From the NCBI GenBank assembly GCA_002077065.1, contig NAJO01000056.1, positions 124,001 to 188,000 on the forward strand: a DNA stretch of 64,000 bases, given 5' to 3'. The translations under genes and the position numbers were made by a program. Source of the DNA: Cryoendolithus antarcticus (Eukaryota; Ascomycota; Dothideomycetes; Cladosporiales; Cladosporiaceae). Each line of letters starts with the position of its first letter. The first letter of the stretch is position 1. Below the pieces are notes generated by a model. The model was not told the DNA's origin and made no database searches. It worked only from the letters and a program-made list of their open reading frames with translations. This document shows, one piece after another, positions 9,429 to 20,234 of this stretch.

Positions 9429-12400
9429 TCAGCCAAGGCTCGATGCACGGCCGTCACGAGACTCTTCCAGGTATCGAGAGGTCATTTCGGCAGTCCAGAC
9501 CGGAAGCGGCGGCACTGGCTCTATCAATGTGCTCGTTCTGGCAGATCCCAACGAGCTCGGCACGGATCGGATGCTTCTGAATGGATCGCTCCCGTCGGCC
9601 GGGTCGTCCTCAGCATACGTATAGTCTGTAAAGTTCGACCAGCGCGCGAAGTCCTTGACAGTGGCGGCCGGAGACTCGATCTCTTCCGTAATGGCATCAA
9701 GCATGGGCCTAAGGTACTCTTCGTGGCTGAGCTGCGGTACAGGGCCAAATTGGTCCCTGGTGCTGTCGATACTGGATTCCCTCGAAACAAGCCTCGTGCC
9801 CACGGCCTCAATGGTCAATCTTCTCCCTTGTGAGGGGTTTGTGGCGCTGTGCTCCTCTAGTCGCATGACGATCTCGACGGCTTTCTCGTCTTCGATGATT
9901 TTGGGGTGTCTACTCCTGGTCAGCTGGGTATGAGCACAGCGTGGTTTGAATCGCTCACCTTTTGCTGAAGTAGGTGGCATATTTGTACTATAGATATGCA
10001 ATTAGCGATTGATCATCGTTACAGCTCAACCTGCATTGGTGGCGAACGTACCAAAGAATAGTAACATGAGGCAATGTTTATCAGGGTTAGTACCGCTGTG
10101 TTTCATGGGTCAGTCGGATGTTTACCATTCTCTCAAGACGAGGGTCCGGTACCTTTATAAGGCATATAGTACACGTATACTGCCATGAAGCCGAGTCTCT
10201 CGTTCCGCAGACGAAGATGAACTTCATTGAAAATCTATGCACACGTAAGTAAGCTCCTTGCGGACGGATCAGCATCGACTCACCGTAACATTGACGAAGT
10301 ACAGCGCAAAGGTAGCAGCAGTCAGATATCCACAGAAAGCCGGCCGCACCACCAAACTAATCGGCAGCATGAACGGCGCCAGCAAATACAACAACGTCTC
10401 GTACACCTCCTGCCACACGAACAGCTTCGCGCCCAGCTCCCACCAGCCCAGCTTCCACGATCCCAGAATATACGCCATATTGTAGTACATGCCGTTGACG
10501 AAGAAGAAGTTCCAGCGGTAGAAACGTTGCTTGAAGATGGTCATTTCGCCGAAACCGCCACGAGAGGCGCCACGACCGGCGTAGAAGACGGCGGAGGGGG
10601 TTTCGGTTTCGACGAAGACGGCGCTGCACATCTTTATGCGGCAGCCGAGCTTGCGTGCGACGTGTCCGAAAAACCAGTCCTCGCTCACGCTGAAGCCGGG
10701 GTGAGTGTGGAAGGTCTGGATCAGCTAGAGGGTGAGGAAGTACAGATCAGTTATTGTGGACACCACAGTGAACCTTCGACAGCAGTAAGACAACTCACAA
10801 ACTTAGTGTTCCAAAGAGAGATTGCGCCATGAGGAAACGTCGCTGACCCAATCGCGCCAGCGAATTGTCGTTGCAATCCTGAAAGCTTGTACTCGATATC
10901 TTGCGCTTGACAGCAGTACGTTCCTTTCGATGAGTTCGGGCCCACAGACTTGATTGTGTAGCCAATACATCCAGTCTTTCCCGTCATGCGCTCGCTCACG
11001 ATGGGAAAGTTGGCTGGCAGCGCGCAGTCGTCGTCGATGAGCAGTACGTTCTCGAAGTGTTTTGCGGCGTAGCAGCCGACGAACTGCGCCACGATCTTGG
11101 AGCCAACGGGAGACCAGACGTGGTTGACGCCATACTTATTGCAGACTTCTTCTGTGTTGTCGAGAGGTACTGGACTATTTCCGTTTGCAATAACGAATCT
11201 GTGAGAGTGTCAATGGTCAGGCGGATTCATTGACAGAGGGATGAACTGATTGTAACGCACATGTGCTCTCGAGGGAAGATGCGTAGGGCGCTTTCGAGGG
11301 TAGGTCTATGAGTCGATCAGTACCCGATCATTCCCATACAGCAATGTTGCTTCACTCACCCTACGATTTTTGCACTTTTGTAGCTGCAAGGCGACAGGAT
11401 AATGATTAGCAAGCGTCTCAACCCGCGTGTAGCCTTCGATGACTTACCAGGGTATGAGCAGCGCCACATTATGGACCCCAGGCGTCTGCGTCGCATCGAT
11501 GTTGTTGATGTCTGCTGGCATGGGCGGCTCTTTCTCGAATAGCATGCACAATGGAGCGAAAGCATATCCGTTGTATGTCAGCTTAGAAGATCGCCAAGTA
11601 GATTGATGCTCACTCACAGCAGTGCAAGACCGATAGTCACAGACCATGTCCCGGCAACGACAAACTTATGACCGACTACCCAGTACAACCACCACACAGC
11701 GCCATTCCACAGAGGTAGTCCGACGAGTACAAAATATACGAACGCCAGGAGAAGCACGTATACCGCCCATTCGAAGAATATCTGCACCCATCTCTTACGC
11801 TGTAAGTATAGACTTCGCACCTTTGCCTTTTCGTATACATCGTGCAAGCTGTTCCGCCGTACCAGATTCGTGACTCCATTCGTGGCTGCGTGCACAACAT
11901 TGATGACAGCCCCGGCGGCTAGCGATACCACCGACTGTCTCCGCCCGTGGCTAGATGGTGTTCCAGCTCGAGATAATCTTCCGGTAGCATGCTTCTCGCT
12001 GAATTCGCCAGGATGCACAGTGTCGTCGCGAACGGAGTTGCCTGAGAATGGATCGATATCCGAGTCCCCAGATCGTGTAGTCGTGAGCTGTGGTCTTGCC
12101 TGGCCCCGGAGATCGTAGCTGCTGAGCCGTGTAAAGAGCGTTGTGCTTTCTTCCAGTACCTCTGGAAAGGGATCCAAGCTCGCGAAATCCGTCACGCCCG
12201 TGGGTGCATTGCTCGGCAGAACTCCCAGCGCGCCAACGCTGTTGCGGGGGATAATGGGAGGCAGTGCAGTAATGGCAGAGGCCTGAAACGGCGACATTCG
12301 TCCGAGGCTGTTGTTTGGCAGGCTAGTACGTGGCCAGCGTGGTAGTCCCGCGCCAGGTACGGCGAAAGCATCTGCTCTTGCAGCACGTCCTAGCGCTGCG

Positions 12401-12744
12401 ATGTTCACTGAGTTCCTACGCTCTATGCGGCGCTCTTGTCGAAGTCTCTGCCCATATGCAATGCGGACAATGTCGAAGTCCCTTTGAGAACCAGACCGCG
12501 TTCGAGCACTGGTCCGTCGGGGGTCTGCTGGCGCTGGCGACCACTCATGGTTCTCCCTGACAGTTCCCAGGAGATGCGCGGGAACGACAATGTCTTCTGT
12601 AGTAATGATATCTCGGCGAGACTGGGATCGCAAACCCTCAAGGGCTGCGCTCGCTTCACGGTGGTTTCGGAGCACATCGTCGTTCGCAACATCTCCGTCC
12701 GAAGGGAGGCCCCTTTCAAGGTCAAACGAGGCGGAGGAACGCAT
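9429..12744 (-). CDS. Family 2 processive-type glycosyltransferase, ten exons
   Basis: Membrane glycosyltransferase of the GT2 group, predicted to move sugar from a nucleotide-sugar to a wall or surface glycan. Exons are 11618-12744, 11448-11567, 11360-11383, 11261-11305, 10799-11198, 10284-10724, 10153-10234, 10052-10095, 9959-9987 and 9429-9909. Together they make 931 codons in frame, with every intron GT..AG except the first (GT..GG, separate entry). The N-terminal 330 residues are low complexity, rich in Ser/Arg/Thr. Two membrane spans follow (FFEWAVYVLLLAFVYFVLV; VVAGTWSVTIGLALLYAFAP). Then come IPCYKSAKIVGPTLESAL, IDDDCALP (metal-binding acidic motif), VSEDWFFGH (catalytic ED) and QRFYRW (the Q/RxxRW-type motif). 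More membrane spans and NEVHLRLRNERLG/YYMPYK follow. The pattern resembles the fungal GT2 protein linked to hyphal growth on solid surfaces in Zymoseptoria and Fusarium; orthology is likely but unproven. Candidate start ATG is at 12744. Confidence 0.88.
11568..11617 (-). other. GT-GG intron (intron 1 of the glycosyltransferase)
   Basis: The donor GTGAGT at 11617 is strong. A GCTGAC branch-like site lies 11 nt before the point where the frame requires exon 2 to begin (11567, TATGCTTTCGC). The intron end there reads AACGG, not AG. The only upstream AG (TAAG at 11583-11582) would give a 36-nt intron and shift the frame into a stop. No later AG fits the phase. Removing these 50 nt gives LALLYAFAPL and a fully open 931-codon frame. 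Confidence 0.6.
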
Positions 12745-14788
12745 GAAAACGAACTCTTAAGATGGGGCGAAAGAGGATACCGAGGGTAAGTCGGCATTAT
12801 ATGCGGTCCTGACATCTCCTATATTTTCAACGAAGGAACATGACGCAAAGAGAGACTTAGCCTTCCCACATTTCTTGTGCACATCTGAGGGCGCAGGCCT
12901 CATCAGACGAATAGGCATGCAATGCGGAAGCCCCGTGGTTCGCCTGCGCCTGAAAGCGTGCGGTACCCTATGTGCCCACGCATGTCCTGAAGACGCGAGA
13001 AGAGCACCCTTGCTGAAGATCTCACGCTTCCTGCTGCACGCTGCCTTGCAAGGCCAGAGTGACGGGTGCTTCGACACGTCCGGCTCGTGGCGGCAAGGAT
13101 ATGGTCCTGCCACGGCTCCATGGGGGAAGCGCAGGAGCGGGAGCTCACGTCGAAAGTGCATGAAGACGGCACGGGTAAGAACATCAAGCAGTGCTGGTGC
13201 TCAGTCACGGACAGTAGCGTCCTCCTGCCTTAACGCTGTCGATAAGTTAGCCGACGAAGGGTTGGGTTCAAGGAATCAATTGCCGGCCTGACCACATTAC
13301 TAAATGAGTGGAGTCTTGTAGAAGAATGATATTGCGCGCAAGATCTCGAATGCACCTCTGGAGGTGGCCGAGATTGGCTGCTGCTTTTCATCACGCCGCC
13401 AGTGAAGACTGTCCTGCATGTCACCAAAGCACCGTGCCCGGAGATATCGATCGCTCGGCAGGTAGTCACCGCAGTCGTCATGACCGTAAGAACCTAAGCG
13501 TGGCTGATGCCTGACCCACGCGCGCGGAACTTTGACTGCTCGATCTGAGCCCTAATCAATCGGCCTCGACTCTCAGTGGATGAGCGCAAGATCTCCTGCA
13601 TGGACGAGCATCTGGATCGTCACCAGGGGCGCTCAGGTCGAGATCTCTAGGCAGGTACACGCTGAGGCGCTTTGCCGACATACCCCGAGCCGAGGGCCAA
13701 AGCCAACCTCACTCGATCCCAAATATCGAATGTGAGTTTTCGAATTCCTGGCGTAGCATTTCAGTCCGCTGAAAGCTCCAGTATCATCACAAACTTGGTA
13801 GAGGTAGAACTCAGTCGAGAGCGCAGTGGAATTTGCCACACACTAAAATTTCAGGGTCCACCAGCATGTCAGCTTCTCTCCACGTGCGGGAACCCGAACG
13901 TCGCGCTTCAGTGTTCGAACAGCAATGCCATGCAGGTGGACGACTTCGGGGTTGGCGTCTTCCGTACTCATGGTCTAAACCTCCTGGGCGTCGCGCTCCA
14001 GTGTTCGAACAGCGATGACATACAGGTGGACGACTTCGGGGTTGGCGTGTTCCGTATTCAAGGCCTTACCCCCTGGACATCGGCCTCTTTCACCAGATCT
14101 ATTCAAGGGCCGTCTACTTGGCGCGCATGGCCTGAGGACGTGATGAGCGCGAGGACCTCCAGCAAAAACAACCCTCCCGCTCTTTAGGTGCTACGCGAGG
14201 CACCCCGAGACAAAGTGTGGCTTCGAAGAGGAGCTGCTTGGCAAGTACAGTGGTACGTGTGTGCTGGAGTCATCTTCAAGCTACACTAAGTTCAAGTTGC
14301 GCGCGAGTCGTGGTAGGGTAGAGACTTTTGAACGCTACAAGGAGCCCTGCTTGCTTCCGCGGACGATACAGTCGCATAGGCAACGACTCGTCTGGCAGAT
14401 CGAGTCTGGAGAGTGTAGCGATGGGCCATTGAGGAGTTTCGCAGACGCCACAATGGGAATTGTTTGGCTGGACGGGCCAACGCTCGAGTGACATGGTCAC
14501 CAGCAATGGTAGCTCGTTCTCAGGAGTTCTCGTGGTCTCAATGTCGCTCTGATCGCTGACCAGCACACAGTTTGGAGTCTTCCAGCTCAGGCTAGCAGCG
14601 GTAAGTCTTCCTCACAGTGTCCTCTGCTTTCCGGTTCTTTCTCCCAGGTACCAGATCTCACTGTTGGACATTTGTTCTCAATTCTGTCATGCTTTGTCTC
14701 CCACGGCTGAATGGCCTATACATGGCCGCTGATCTCCCACACAGCGCAATGAGACAGCAAGTGTCTTCATTCAGACGACTAGCGATCT
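12745..14788. other. 2 kb without a supported gene
   Basis: The first part contains the promoter of the minus-strand glycosyltransferase. Open frames on both strands are short, and several lack an ATG. The one at 13672-14187 owes its length to a 90-bp tandem duplication (separate entry) and begins at ATA. No domain, tRNA or transposon signal was recognised. Confidence 0.45.
13900..14079. repeat. Tandem duplication, period about 90 bp, two copies
   Basis: Two adjacent copies begin GTCGCGCTYCAGTGTTCGA and share a core reading caggtggacgacttcgggg. They differ by scattered substitutions. The period is a multiple of three, so a frame stays open across both copies. I found no start codon or partner exon that would make it a gene. 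Confidence 0.75.
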
Positions 14789-15217
14789 ATGGCGCCCAAG
14801 CTAAAGCACCAGTACGCTTACACAGGCTCTGAGATGGCAACGTTCTCTGCCGCTCAGCCTGGAGATCAAGCTGCTCCCAGTCCACCGACTGTAGAGTCTC
14901 CCATGCTGACGTCTACACCTGCGCCGGTTGCTATTATGCGAGCACCTACCAATACCCAACCTCAGCAGAACGACACCACTATACAAGACGCCAGCGAACT
15001 CCCAACTGGGCCAGAAGATACACGACCCAGCGCCGATCTCCCACCACGTCTCAGTCCACTCGCATCATCCGAGTTCTGTGATCCTCTAGCGGCAGATGGA
15101 GTCGAGCAGCCTGCTCCACGTCCAGATCAAGCCTCTCGTCTGCCTGCTACGCATATACCGAGCTGCGCATCCGATCTGTCACCACAAAAGCCAGCGCTTC
15201 TGGGACTCACTACATAG
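14789..15217 (+). pseudogene. Open frame upstream of, and in frame with, locus B
   Basis: The frame begins with ATG (MAPKLKHQYAYTGSEM), is Pro/Ser/Thr/Ala-rich with no recognised domain, and stops at TAG 15215-15217. The same frame reopens at once and runs into the ATG at 15239. It may be the original N-terminus of locus B cut off by the UAG, a separate small frame, or a 5' leader region. Composition matches the disordered N-terminus of locus A. No splice pair that removes the stop in phase with good signals was found; GTCGAG at 15102 to TAG at 15217 is in phase but has a weak donor. Confidence 0.35.
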
Positions 15218-15238
15218 AACCCGCCGCCTGAGGTCCTG

Positions 15239-17169
15239 ATGTCTGGACTGTCGATCAATCCTACAGAGCAGCAATTGCATCCACCAGCGGTCATCACTTC
15301 ATCTGACGCGACTTTTAATCTAGGCGTGGTGCAGTACTTACAGGCGATGGCAGATGGCTTGAGTGCCACTGCTCAGCAGCCACAGACAAGAGCACTGCCA
15401 TCTGTAGATCCAGGGGAGCAAAATGTGCTGCACGACATCCACCACCCAATTGTTTTTCCGGTGCAGCAGCGGGTGGCCAGAGCGGAGGATTGCGAGCTCA
15501 CTGATCTGGAAGAGCGTCCGGTCCAACAGCCTGTCCAGCAGCAGACGCCTGCCCATCAGTTCATTTTGCCACCCCGCCAGCCGCCCGTTCAGCAGCCCAT
15601 TCAGCAGCAGCCTCAGCAAGAACAGCCACGACTTCCCTTCGACCCGCTTCCTACACTTCAGCCCGCTTTCTCTGCCCTCCCTCCCCATGCCCTCGATGGT
15701 GACTCTCCAGAAGCAGCCTTCCACGGAGTGATCAAAATCTTCCTCCGCGGCAAGACCCGGCTGCACCAGCTGGAGTATGTCAGTGCTGCTCAACGCCAGG
15801 CCGTGCACGACCAAGCGCACGAGTACGCCGCGGAGTTTGTCGAGGAGGAGGGATTGAAAGTATGGCCGTCTCAGACGTCTGGCAGGGGTAAGACGACGAC
15901 TTGGCCCAAGGTGAGGTTGAATGTTGAATGGAGCGTGATTGTGGACCAGGTGGCTGCCTATATTCGCGTTTTCTCCACCCTTGTCGCGCCGGACATCATT
16001 GCCGACGCCGTCGATACTGGTGGCCCCTCAGCAACTGACGAACAGGTGGCGCCAGCGGCTAGTGGAGGCGAGCAAGCACAAGACAATTCTGTCCCGGCAC
16101 TAGAGTCCAATACTGGCTCTGCTTCCTCCCGGAAGCGCGGCCGTGAAGAAGATGGCACCCCCTCGCACGATAGCGATGACATAGAAAACGAACCGTCCGA
16201 TTCCTGGACCCCGCTGCCTCAGCCCAAGCAGCGCTCTCCTCCGCCCTCGCAAATCTGAATATCTTCCACACCACACCTCCCGCCAGTACTGCTTTAGACT
16301 TCCATGTCATGACATCCAGATTCATCTTCGATCACCTGCCCGAAGACTTCTACCTTGATATTCTGGGGCCGGACACTGCGGACGCTGTGAATTCGTTCGT
16401 AACTCAGCTAGCGTTGGAGTTCATGGCGGAGTATAGTGTGTGGATGTGGCCTGGGCTGGGGGATGTGGAACTTGAGAGTATGGTGGAGCTGGTTGAAGCT
16501 TACTTCCGCGCGGTTTTCCAGACTGGGGCTGACAGAGCTGACGATGCCGGGAAGCCGGATGTGCTCAGTGCTAGAGTACAGCAGGCTCTTCAGACGATGC
16601 GGGAGCCTGCCACAGCTGGATGGCGAAGTGGCAGAGTCAGACATGAATCGATGCCAGCACTCGTGTCCAGCGACGACAACGACAATGACGGACCGGATGG
16701 CGATCCGACGGAGGCTCTCGCCACAGCCTTCGCCAACCTCGCCATCTTCCCTACCACCCCTCCCCCGAACGCCGCTCAAGACTTCCAAGCCATGGCCACC
16801 ATCTACACCTTCATCAACATCCCCTCGGCCTCCCGTCCCGCCGTTCTAGGTCCCGAAATTGCCGAGAGCGTGATCCGCCACGTCCCGTTCCTGGTCCGAT
16901 CTTTCGTCTCCGAACATAGCGAGTGGCTTTGGCCGGGGAAAGGACTGCAGGACTTGGAGGATGTTGTGCTGCCGTTGATCGAAAGGTATCTGAGGGTCTT
17001 GGTCAGGGTTGAGGCGAGGAGGGAGGAGGTGGAGGGGAATGGGATTTGGCTACCAGAGGTTCAGGTTAGGGATGCTGTTATGATCGCGAGGAGGCAAGCG
17101 GATGAGGTGATGGAGGAGGTGGTGGTGGAAGCGAAGGTTGATGAGGCAAAGGATAAGGAGGGGTGGTGA
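15239..17169 (+). CDS. W-P/Y-L-R repeat protein (locus B), three repeats
   Basis: Unknown function. The frame from ATG 15239 runs to 16258, but the conserved repeat is continued by a different frame from about 16213 to 17169. An intron 16143-16222 (GTGAAG..CCTCAG, 80 nt) joins the frames and gives 617 codons. A one-base loss in the C run at 16209-16212 is the alternative, since the acidic stretch HDSDDIENEPSD before it looks coding. The order is: disordered N-terminus; Gln/Pro-rich spacer; repeat 1 (AAFHGVIKIFL ... YAAEFVEEEGLKVWP ... VAAYIRVFS); basic/acidic linker with KRGREE; repeat 2 (ALSSALANLNIF ... LEFMAEYSVWMWPGLG ... VEAYFRAVF); repeat 3 (ALATAFANLAIFPTTPP ... FVSEHSEWLWPGKG ... IERYLRVLVR). 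No membrane span or signal peptide is present. It is related to locus A (5940-7657) and possibly to the protein at 35209-37851. Confidence 0.6.
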
Positions 17170-17424
17170 GGTAAGAAGAAATCAGAATACATGTATGAGA
17201 TGAGAGAAGCGGTAACGTACCTGCATCGAGCGATCGAACACTTACCCTTACGCATGTGCAAGTCGCTACATCGTGTCATTACTTCTGCAGCCAAGACCTT
17301 CGCAATTAGTCACGCTAAGAACTACCTCTACCTTGTATACATGCTCGCCCTCCGAATCTCATACTCGTACACACACTAGCTACCCATCTCCCCAACGCCA
17401 TGCTCCCCACCCAATATTACTCCT

Positions 17425-19080
17425 CTAGTGCGCATGATCATGCCCATGCGCCTCCCCCGCGGCATCCTCCCCCTTCGCCGCCGGCGGACAACACCGCTTC
17501 CCATCAGCCCCACACTCATCGTCACACTCCAGCAAACACACATCCGCATCACGGACACTACCCGCTTTGCTTCCCTGCGCCGACTTCCCCGCGGCCGTTG
17601 AGCCCCCCTGCGGACTATCATGCAGATCCCCGGCTTCATCCCGATGATCGTGCTCCGGATCTAAACAGAACTCCGGCTGGATGGTGGACGAGTGGATGCC
17701 GTATTCGTGTAAGCAGCGGCGGATATTCTGCGCGAGGTCCATGTAGCGGGCGGAGCCTTCGGTTTTGAAGTCGAATTCTACTTGTACGTGGAGAGAGGCT
17801 ACGAGTTTTGTGTCGGAAAGCTGCCAGACGTGGAGGTGGTGGCAGGAGACTATGCCGGGGAGGTCTTCAATGTCGGCGCGGATGTCGTCGATGGAGATGC
17901 CTGCGGGCACTGCTTGGAGGAGAATCCGCGAGGCGGCTTTGCAGAGCGGGATGGCGGAGGCGAGGATGATGCAGGTTATTACCAGGGAGACTACGGGGTC
18001 CATGTAGTAGCGCCAGGGGTAGTTTGTGAGCCAGATGAAGAGGGCGGTGGCGATGACTCCGATGTTGCCGAGGGCGTCGCCCATGACGTGCAGGAAGACT
18101 CCGCGCATGTTTAGGTCGTGGGAGTGGCCGCCACCCTTGCCCTTCTCTTTGGGCTGGGCATGGCGATGCTGGTGGTGATCGATCGACTTTCGCTTGGCAG
18201 TGCCGTAGCCGTTCTGCTTCCCGTTAAGAAGTGGCTCGTTTGGTGGAGTATGTGTATGCGTGTCGTCCTCGGCGTCTTCTGTCATTGCCTCTTCATCACC
18301 AGTACCTTCATCTGATTCCAATACCTCCATACGGCTCGCTGAGATGATCGATTGGCGGAACGCACTCGGATTGACGTAGATGTCCTCGACACCAGAGTAC
18401 CGCGAGCCTGATCGGCTGTGTCTCCGCTTCTTGAATTGGATGGGTGAGCGCCTGCCGTCCACCGCGGTAGCTTCGCTCTCAGCAGAAGGCGAGACTTGAG
18501 TCTTTGGCCATCCCGCGATCCTGGACTGTGGCAGCACATCCGCCACGTTACCCGCCTGATCCGCAGCCTGTGCATCTGCCGGCTCCAGATCATGTGCATG
18601 CGCGTGTCCCTCCTCGGCATGACCCACCTCATCGCCGTGCCCATGACTATGTCCTCCCCCACCATGACTATGCCCATGATCGTGAAACAGGAACAATCCC
18701 AGCACATTCGATGCCAGCCCAAGACACCCCACAATCAACACCAGCTTCGGCTGGCTCACAACCTGCGGCTCCACAAACCGCTGTATCGCCTCCAGCGCAA
18801 TACTCACACACAGCGCCACCAGGAACACGCCATTCACCAGCGCTCCGAGCGTCTCAGCGCGCTGCCAGCCGTATGTGTACATCTTGGAAGAGGTCTTTGA
18901 GTTTGCGACTTTGACTGCCCAGAGGCCGACGCACAGGGAGAGGACATCGTTGAGCATGTGGAAGGAGTCGGCTACCAGGGCGAGAGAGTGGACGGCGTAG
19001 CCGACTGTGATTTCGAGGAGGAAGAAGAGGGTGTCGATTGCGAGGAGGATGATTATTCGGGTGGATTTGGAGAGGGCCAT
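17425..19080 (-). CDS. Zinc/cation efflux transporter, CDF (ZnT/Zrc1) family
   Basis: Cation diffusion facilitator that exchanges Zn2+ (possibly Co2+) for protons, usually at the vacuole membrane in fungi. It is a single exon of 551 residues from the ATG at 19080 (MALSKSTRIIILLAID). The frame reaches further upstream, but the start at the first membrane span is preferred. Six membrane spans are visible. The transport-site motifs are VADSFHMLNDVLSL in TM2 (HxxxD) and HVMGDALGN in TM5 (HxxxD). Between TM4 and TM5 lies a long cytosolic loop that begins with a His-rich metal-sensing stretch (HDHGHSHGGGGHSHGHG) and continues Ser/Asp-rich. The C-terminal cytosolic domain (VSCHHLHVWQLSDTKLVASL) is the metal-binding ferredoxin-like fold of the family, and the tail again is His-rich (GHDHAH). 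It is divergent from the DUF202 gene at 19481. Vacuolar location is inferred from the Zrc1/Cot1 pattern. Confidence 0.93.
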   Translation of the reverse strand: MALSKSTRIIILLAIDTLFFLLEITVGYAVHSLALVADSFHMLNDVLSLCVGLWAVKVANSKTSSKMYTYGWQRAETLGALVNGVFLVALCVSIALEAIQRFVEPQVVSQPKLVLIVGCLGLASNVLGLFLFHDHGHSHGGGGHSHGHGDEVGHAEEGHAHAHDLEPADAQAADQAGNVADVLPQSRIAGWPKTQVSPSAESEATAVDGRRSPIQFKKRRHSRSGSRYSGVEDIYVNPSAFRQSIISASRMEVLESDEGTGDEEAMTEDAEDDTHTHTPPNEPLLNGKQNGYGTAKRKSIDHHQHRHAQPKEKGKGGGHSHDLNMRGVFLHVMGDALGNIGVIATALFIWLTNYPWRYYMDPVVSLVITCIILASAIPLCKAASRILLQAVPAGISIDDIRADIEDLPGIVSCHHLHVWQLSDTKLVASLHVQVEFDFKTEGSARYMDLAQNIRRCLHEYGIHSSTIQPEFCLDPEHDHRDEAGDLHDSPQGGSTAAGKSAQGSKAGSVRDADVCLLECDDECGADGKRCCPPAAKGEDAAGEAHGHDHAH

Positions 19081-19480
19081 CCTAGTAGTTGATCTGTTGG
19101 TAGCCCAGGAGGGTGTTGTTGGGTGGTGTCTTCGCCGTGAGGTCTTCTGGTTATGACAGTCGACTCGGTCGCGCAGACATGGCACATGTGTCTCGCTGTG
19201 TGGCGGAATGGAGTGGTACGAGAGAAGAAGATATGTTGTGGATGACACAATTGCACACTTGCACAAGAGGAGGTGTTTGGTGATGATTGCGATTCACGCC
19301 CCACCTCGGCAGCCCGGCTTCGGCGGGCAGAGGAAGCCACGAAGCTTGTCTTCATTAACGTTGGGAGTGACATGACTTCGGCAGTGATTGTGTACGGCAC
19401 GATAACGAATCGTGAAAAGGTCGTGAGAGTTATGGAGCCTTGCCTCGCGACGAGAGGACTGTCCTGCTGCGACAAAGTCG
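19081..19480. promoter_or_regulatory. Shared intergenic region of two divergent genes
   Basis: 400 bases separate the start codons of the CDF transporter (minus strand) and the DUF202 protein (plus strand), so both promoters must lie here. No factor binding site is claimed. A joint metal or phosphate control is only a guess. Confidence 0.5.
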
Positions 19481-20234
19481 ATGGCAGAAGATCGTCCCAC
19501 AGACCAAGACCTGGAGCCAATCGTTGAACCCGAAGGAGCCTACCTCAGACGCCCCTCTCGCTCTACCACATCTACCGGCGATGAGTTCGAAGCTACAGAA
19601 CTAGTTGACGTGCCACCGACGACTAATGAGCCAAGGCGCGTGTCGCGAGTCCTCAGTCCCGAGAACGTTACGGTGCATTGGTACACGCGCATCTGGGCCT
19701 TCTGGTACCACCACGTTCAAATATCTGTACCTCATGATGACTGTCGAGACCACTTAGGTACGTAGGCTCTGCTCTGGCTTTCTGCAGAGTGTAGTCTGGT
19801 CCCTGATACACTCATCGTAGCCAACGAACGCACCTACCTCGCCTACCTCCGAACCTCCCTCGCATTCGCCTTTATAGGCGTTACAATCTCCCAGCTGTAT
19901 CGCCTTCAGCACGCTCCAAGCCCTGATCCTTTATTTGGCTACTACGTCTTATCGAAACCCATTGCTTGTATTTTCCACGCTGCTGCCTTGTGCATTGCCG
20001 TACTGGGCGGTATACGATTCTTTCGCCAGCAAAGTGCCATGGCGTTGGGTAAGGTGATTGCTGGGGGTTGGGAGGTGATGAGTTGTGGTGGTTTCTGCTT
20101 CGTGGTGAGTTTGTATGGTTGCAGTGACTGAATCTGGGATGGTGGAAGGTGCACTGACGATTCGCTTGCAGTTCCTCATTGCTATGTTCGCCCTGCACCT
20201 CGCCGTCGACGTGCACAGGGGGAAGGATGGCTGA
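19481..20234 (+). CDS. DUF202 small vacuolar-type membrane protein
   Basis: Three exons, 19481-19757, 19821-20104 and 20172-20234, total 208 codons in frame (207 residues). The introns are 63 nt (GTACGT..CGTAG) and 67 nt (GTGAGT..TTGCAG). The ATG at 19481 starts MAEDRPTDQDLEPIVEPEG. The first 95 residues are polar and acidic. Then comes the DUF202 hallmark ANERTYLAYLRTSLAFAFIG, which starts the first membrane span, then IACIFHAAALCIAVLGGIRFF (span 2) and FCFVFLIAMFALHLAV (span 3). In yeast the same fold forms the membrane part of Vtc1/Vtc4-type vacuolar proteins, but short stand-alone fungal DUF202 proteins have no assigned role. The last 53 bases overlap the 3' end of the F-box-like gene on the opposite strand. 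Confidence 0.85.

Noticed and set aside
13672..14187. 172-residue frame containing the 90-bp duplication
   Set aside because: It begins at ATA, has no ATG in the first half and no exon partner; reported as a repeat only.
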